Positions 61,363 through 64,000 of a stretch of 64,000 bases of DNA are shown here, piece by piece. Origin of the DNA: an uncultured Chlorobiaceae bacterium (lineage in GTDB: Bacteria; Bacteroidota; Chlorobiia; Chlorobiales; Chlorobiaceae); the NCBI GenBank assembly GCA_903836465.1, contig CAILRB010000066.1, positions 1-64,000 of the forward strand, in the 5' to 3' direction. The notes beneath the pieces are model-generated. The model did no database searches. It had not been told where the DNA came from and saw only the letters and a list, made by a program, of their open reading frames with translations. Made by a program: the position numbers and the translations under genes. Positions within the stretch are counted from its first letter, which is position 1, and every line of letters begins with the position of its first letter.

Positions 61363-61989
61363 TTATGAGATATTGGCCACAACCCATTCGCGCATATACT
61401 TTATTAGCTCAGGCACAGGAAGACCAGGGATGTCATCTTTGTTAAAACCATGATCCAATAAGTAGTCGTAATTATCTGCCATGAATTGTGTGAATTGATC
61501 GAAAAGTGCAGAAGGACCAGGAAGGTCAATTCCGACAGCGTTCACGAGCCAGTGTCGTACTGCGGTTACTACCTGTACCGGTTTATCGTGGTGGGCAGCG
61601 ATGTCGGAGTTTGAGAGATCGGACAGAGCAACTTGATACCTGTAAGGCTCTTTTTCAAGAATCAGACAACGCTTGCTCAATTGCTACCCTGAGCCGAAGC
61701 AGCTACATCCAACATCAAGACCAAGCTCAAAAGGCATATTGAGACGGAAATACTCTCCGGCACGCTTTGCCTTGATCCGAGAAAGGTCATGAATAGCGTA
61801 CTTTGACTCTCTGACCAGCTCAACAATCTTGCTGAAACGAGTTTCGCCGGAGTTAAGCCGTTCAGCAGCCATTCTGGGATTAAGGCCAGCACAAAGGACA
61901 GTGAAAAGAAGTGGTCGGAGCAGCGGACGAAAGTGGTCGTCATAAGGGCAGTTGACGAAAACATTCGTCTCAAAAGCAGATATTGACAC
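61363..61989 (-). pseudogene. TIR/deoxyribosyltransferase-fold-like protein split by an amber stop
   Basis: One frame of about 208 codons is interrupted by TAG at 61684-61686. Before it: FVNCPYDDHFRPLLRPLL, GETRFSKIVELVRESKYAIHDLSR, RLNMPFELGLDVGC. After it, same frame: KRCLILEKEPYRYQVALSDLSNSDIAAH, AVRHWLVNAVG, LPVPELIKYMREWV. Together these are one known family of unnamed nucleotide-binding-like proteins. The GTG start overlaps the stop of the DUF2188 gene by one base. Likely a recent pseudogene; readthrough is less likely. Confidence 0.75.
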
Positions 61990-62219
61990 TATTTTCTGTT
62001 CTTGGGAGGATTGGTTTCATTTCCGTAACTGTCGCGATCAAGGATTGTTCCGTCTCTGCGATGGACATAGAGTACGCCACTCTCCTTTTTGGCTTGGCTA
62101 CGCCCATACTTTATCGCGTCTTCCTGGGTATCGAAAACCCTTGAAGCACGACTTGCGCCGCTTTTTTTTACAGCCCATCCCTCTAGTCTTGGAACGACAT
62201 GTCTGCTATTTTTTATCAT
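61989..62219 (-). CDS. DUF2188 protein
   Basis: A 76-residue protein counted from MIKNSRH, with GAGGTTCTG before that ATG (an ATG 7 codons earlier is less supported). Family pattern: HVVPRLEGWAVKKSGASRASRVFDTQEDAI, then HRRDGTILDRDSYGNET.PPK. DUF2188 proteins are small and of unknown function and are often found near phage or defence genes. It overlaps the TIR-fold-like gene by one base, so the two are an operon. Confidence 0.85.
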   Translation of the reverse strand: MIKNSRHVVPRLEGWAVKKSGASRASRVFDTQEDAIKYGRSQAKKESGVLYVHRRDGTILDRDSYGNETNPPKNRK

Positions 62220-62683
62220 CAGAACCTCGTATAAAATCAACTTAACATAACTTGGAGTGAAACTTTTTCAGCGCACAGCGCGTCGTGCAATTCCTTATGG
62301 AAAAAAGAGTTTACAACTTCCGTGACTTACTCTGGCAACTTGCGCTAACAGTAAAGTAATCATTAATAATTTTGCTCAAAAGTTCTTTTTTATCTTCTCA
62401 GTCTTTAAGATGTTCATTACTGCGAGAAGAGCTTTGCCCTATAGTGGACGTTGTGAAAGCACCGATAAGCAGTGTAATAGCCATGTATTATCGCACTTCG
62501 AGATACTCAGGATTTAGCGAGCAATATATCAACGGCACTGGATTCAAGTGCTGGGAAAAGCACCGTATTCTGATACCCGAATGAACTGCTCTGTCGGGCG
62601 GCATCCCGGCTGTGAAACCATAAGGAAGATTTTATTGTTCCTCAATAAAGAGGAAATTCCAGACAATCAACAGGAGTACCAGA
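62220..62683. other. Intergenic region at the island's right edge
   Basis: 464 bp between divergent genes, so it holds promoters for both sides. A 70-codon plus-strand frame (62372-62584) has no family look and no ribosome site. No tRNA, integrase or direct repeat marking an island end was found. Confidence 0.45.
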
Positions 62684-63037
62684 ATGAATACCAAACAACT
62701 GATCGACCGCTATCATGAGGCATGGACGCAAGGCGACTTCACCACTGCGCGAGGCTGTCTTGCCGACAACCTTGATTTTCAGGGAAGCATGGAGACTTTT
62801 TCAAATGCCGATGCTTTCATTGAAGCACTTCAACGGTTCAGGCAGATGGTTAACAGCGTCAACCTGCTTCAAAACTTCAGTGACGAACAGGGAGCCGCAC
62901 TGCTCTACGACTGCCATACGGCAAGCCCTGCCGGAATCATCCGCACCGCTGAGTTCTTCAAGGTGTCGAAAGACAAAATCGATTCAATCCGGCTCGTCTT
63001 CGACGCTTCAGAACTTCGAAAAGCCATGCAGCCCTGA
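62684..63037 (+). CDS. SnoaL/NTF2-like protein
   Basis: A 117-residue protein of the NTF2-like fold: LIDRYHEAWTQGDFTTARGCLADNLDFQGSM at the start, then an F..ALQRF..MV helix, and beta strands GAALLYDCHT and RTAEFFKVS.DKI. GGAG lies nine bases before the ATG. Such proteins bind small ligands. It is upstream of a tetR gene and could be part of the same stress locus. Confidence 0.75.
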   Translation: MNTKQLIDRYHEAWTQGDFTTARGCLADNLDFQGSMETFSNADAFIEALQRFRQMVNSVNLLQNFSDEQGAALLYDCHTASPAGIIRTAEFFKVSKDKIDSIRLVFDASELRKAMQP

Positions 63038-63228
63038 ACTGGCGGTTCAGTTTAGGGCGATCGCCATCCGCTTTATTCTATGATGCTTAGCCCTTGGTGC
63101 GTCCAGCATCGAGCCCCGGGGCATAGCATTCTTTTTTTTCCCAAATTCACTTGCGTCCGTAAGTGCTCATCGAATTGACAGCATTTTTGTCCCCCGGGTC
63201 AAAAAAATTGCAGAAAACATTTGCATAA

Positions 63229-63244
63229 AAGAACGATCGTTCTT
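63229..63244. promoter_or_regulatory. Palindromic TetR-type operator
   Basis: AAGAACGATCGTTCTT is a perfect 16-bp palindrome 24 bp upstream of the tetR ATG. TetR-family repressors bind such palindromes, so it is a likely autoregulation site. Confidence 0.65.
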
Positions 63245-63268
63245 AAATTCGGTCAAGAAAAACAAATT

Positions 63269-63850
63269 ATGTCAAGACCGAAAAAAGTTACCGACTCAGC
63301 AATACTGGATGCCATCGAGCGGGTTGTGGTCAAGCAAGGTGCATCCCGCCTCTCCATTGATGCCGTGGCTCAGGAGGCAGGAATCAGTAAATCGAGGGTG
63401 GTCTACGACTATAAATCCAAGACAGCCCTGCTCGAAGCTCTGATTGACCGGCAGTTTGAGCGGGATACGGCACGCATCAATTCGCTGCTTGTCGAGTGCG
63501 ACGACACCCCTCACCCCGAACTTTTTGCACGTCTCAAAATGGCCGAGCGTGCCCTGGATGATACGGAACGAGCTGTCGCCATGGCTATCACCTCGTCAAT
63601 GTCGAGCGAAGAGTCGCTCAGGCAGCGAATGCTGAAGTGGATAGAACGGGACCTGCTCGCCATGGACAGGGGAGCGAAGCCTGAAGCGGCCCGCATGGCC
63701 TATTTCGCCTTTATCGGTTTCAGTTGTCACGAGTGGTTCGGCCTCGTCCACAGAAGCGACGAGGAGCGTCTGCCGTTCCTTGAACAGATCCGCAAAATGT
63801 ATGTCGGGTATCCTGAAAGCCATCCGACTACCAAACCAAACTCACAATAA
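63269..63850 (+). CDS. TetR-family transcriptional regulator
   Basis: A 193-residue repressor from MSRPKKVTDSAIL. The N-terminal helix-turn-helix reads ILDAIERVVVKQGASRLSIDAVAQEAGISKSRVVYDYKSKTALLEALI. The C-terminal ligand domain includes GFSCHEWFGLVHRSDEERL. A TTG 16 codons upstream would extend the frame through the palindromic operator, so the ATG is preferred. It is followed 2 bp later by a periplasmic adaptor gene, making an efflux locus regulated by this protein. Confidence 0.88.
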   Translation: MSRPKKVTDSAILDAIERVVVKQGASRLSIDAVAQEAGISKSRVVYDYKSKTALLEALIDRQFERDTARINSLLVECDDTPHPELFARLKMAERALDDTERAVAMAITSSMSSEESLRQRMLKWIERDLLAMDRGAKPEAARMAYFAFIGFSCHEWFGLVHRSDEERLPFLEQIRKMYVGYPESHPTTKPNSQ

Positions 63851-63852
63851 TC

Positions 63853-64000
63853 ATGAAAAGGTTGTCTATTATCGCCGGTTTGCTTGTCACCCTGATTGCG
63901 GGCTGGTATTTGTGGCCGAAGGGATCGTCAGACCACCTTCAGGGTTTGAGCATGAAACCGGAAGTCAGTGTCGTAACCATGAAATCCGAACCACTGGTCT
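63853..64000 (+). CDS. RND efflux periplasmic adaptor (partial, cut by window end)
   Basis: Only 49 codons are inside the window: MKRLSIIAGLLVTLIAGWYLWP followed by a region with VSVVTMKSEPLV, as at the start of HlyD/AcrA-type membrane-fusion proteins. The N-terminal hydrophobic segment anchors it in the inner membrane. It lies 2 bp after tetR. The pump and outer-membrane genes would follow beyond the edge. Confidence 0.65.
   Translation, partial: MKRLSIIAGLLVTLIAGWYLWPKGSSDHLQGLSMKPEVSVVTMKSEPLV

Noticed and set aside
61684-61686. In-frame TAG considered as recoding (pyrrolysine or programmed readthrough)
   Set aside because: No Pyl genes are seen, the family has no conserved special residue there, and the surrounding region is full of decayed genes.
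62372-62584. Plus-strand 70-codon frame
   Set aside because: No recognisable motif, no ribosome-binding site, isolated position; composition like noncoding DNA.
63221-63268. TTG-started extension of the TetR protein
   Set aside because: It would run through the palindromic operator and adds residues not typical of the family.

Overview
The window reads as chromosome of a green sulfur bacterium (Chlorobiaceae, Chlorobium/Pelodictyon type). The best marker is the small periplasmic cytochrome at 34.7-35.0 kb, whose mature sequence closely matches, from memory, cytochrome c-555 of Chlorobium. The FlxABCD-HdrABC electron-transfer cluster, the roughly 1025-residue SecA and the anaerobic gene content agree. 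No rRNA, tRNA, CRISPR array or complete insertion sequence was seen.

Region 1 (0-14 kb). A minus-strand envelope set (ydbL- and ynbE-like, plus a DUF2141 protein) is followed by a hybrid histidine kinase. Next is a six-gene minus-strand operon, hdrCB-hdrA-flxD-flxC-flxB-flxA, encoding an NADH-linked, probably electron-bifurcating heterodisulfide-reductase-like complex. A plus-strand aminotransferase then converges on a minus-strand membrane-anchored NACHT protein with a C-terminal formylglycine-generating-enzyme-like domain. The last residues of that protein look like the variable region of a diversity-generating retroelement target.

Region 2 (14-44 kb) is mostly housekeeping: a secA-purL-nnr operon, an OGG-type DNA glycosylase, SDR proteins, lipA, and a cation-transport module (Nramp-like permease, a 58-residue membrane protein, and a PRC/MgtE-N/CBS protein without a channel domain). 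A molybdenum-cofactor operon follows (moaC-mogA fusion, moeA, mobB-mobA fusion), then OsmC, DUF134, a methyltransferase, cytochrome c-555, a MOSC protein, a second hybrid kinase, a Lys/Ala-rich exported protein, tatA and a YhaO/YhaN (SbcCD-like) pair. An extremely AT-rich gap lies at 23.6-24.1 kb.

Region 3 (44-62.3 kb) is an accessory defence island. A type I restriction-modification operon (hsdR, an AlbA/ATPase gene with a 12-bp minisatellite, hsdM, a small overlapping ORF, hsdS) is followed by a 1391-residue TIR-NB-ARC protein with a long helical-repeat C-terminus. A deoxyribosyltransferase-like/PLD-like protein comes next. Its stop codon abuts the broken remains of an AbiE toxin-antitoxin operon on the other strand, which looks like an insertion boundary. 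Intact and decayed toxin-antitoxin genes follow: a YefM/YoeB-type pair, a DUF6088/AbiEii pair, DUF2442, a BRO/DinD-like pseudogene, a frameshifted brnT beside an intact brnA-like gene, a HicB fragment, and a DUF2188 gene overlapping a TIR/DRT-fold-like gene broken by an amber codon.

Region 4 (62.6-64 kb) begins an efflux locus: a SnoaL-like protein, a TetR regulator with a palindromic operator, and the 5' end of a periplasmic adaptor gene cut by the window edge.

The strongest candidates for new biology are the NACHT-FGE protein with a variable-region-like tail, the TIR-NB-ARC protein with its deoxyribosyltransferase/PLD neighbour, and the Nramp-like/small membrane protein/MgtE-regulatory-domain module. 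All functions are inferred from sequence pattern alone; no database search was run.
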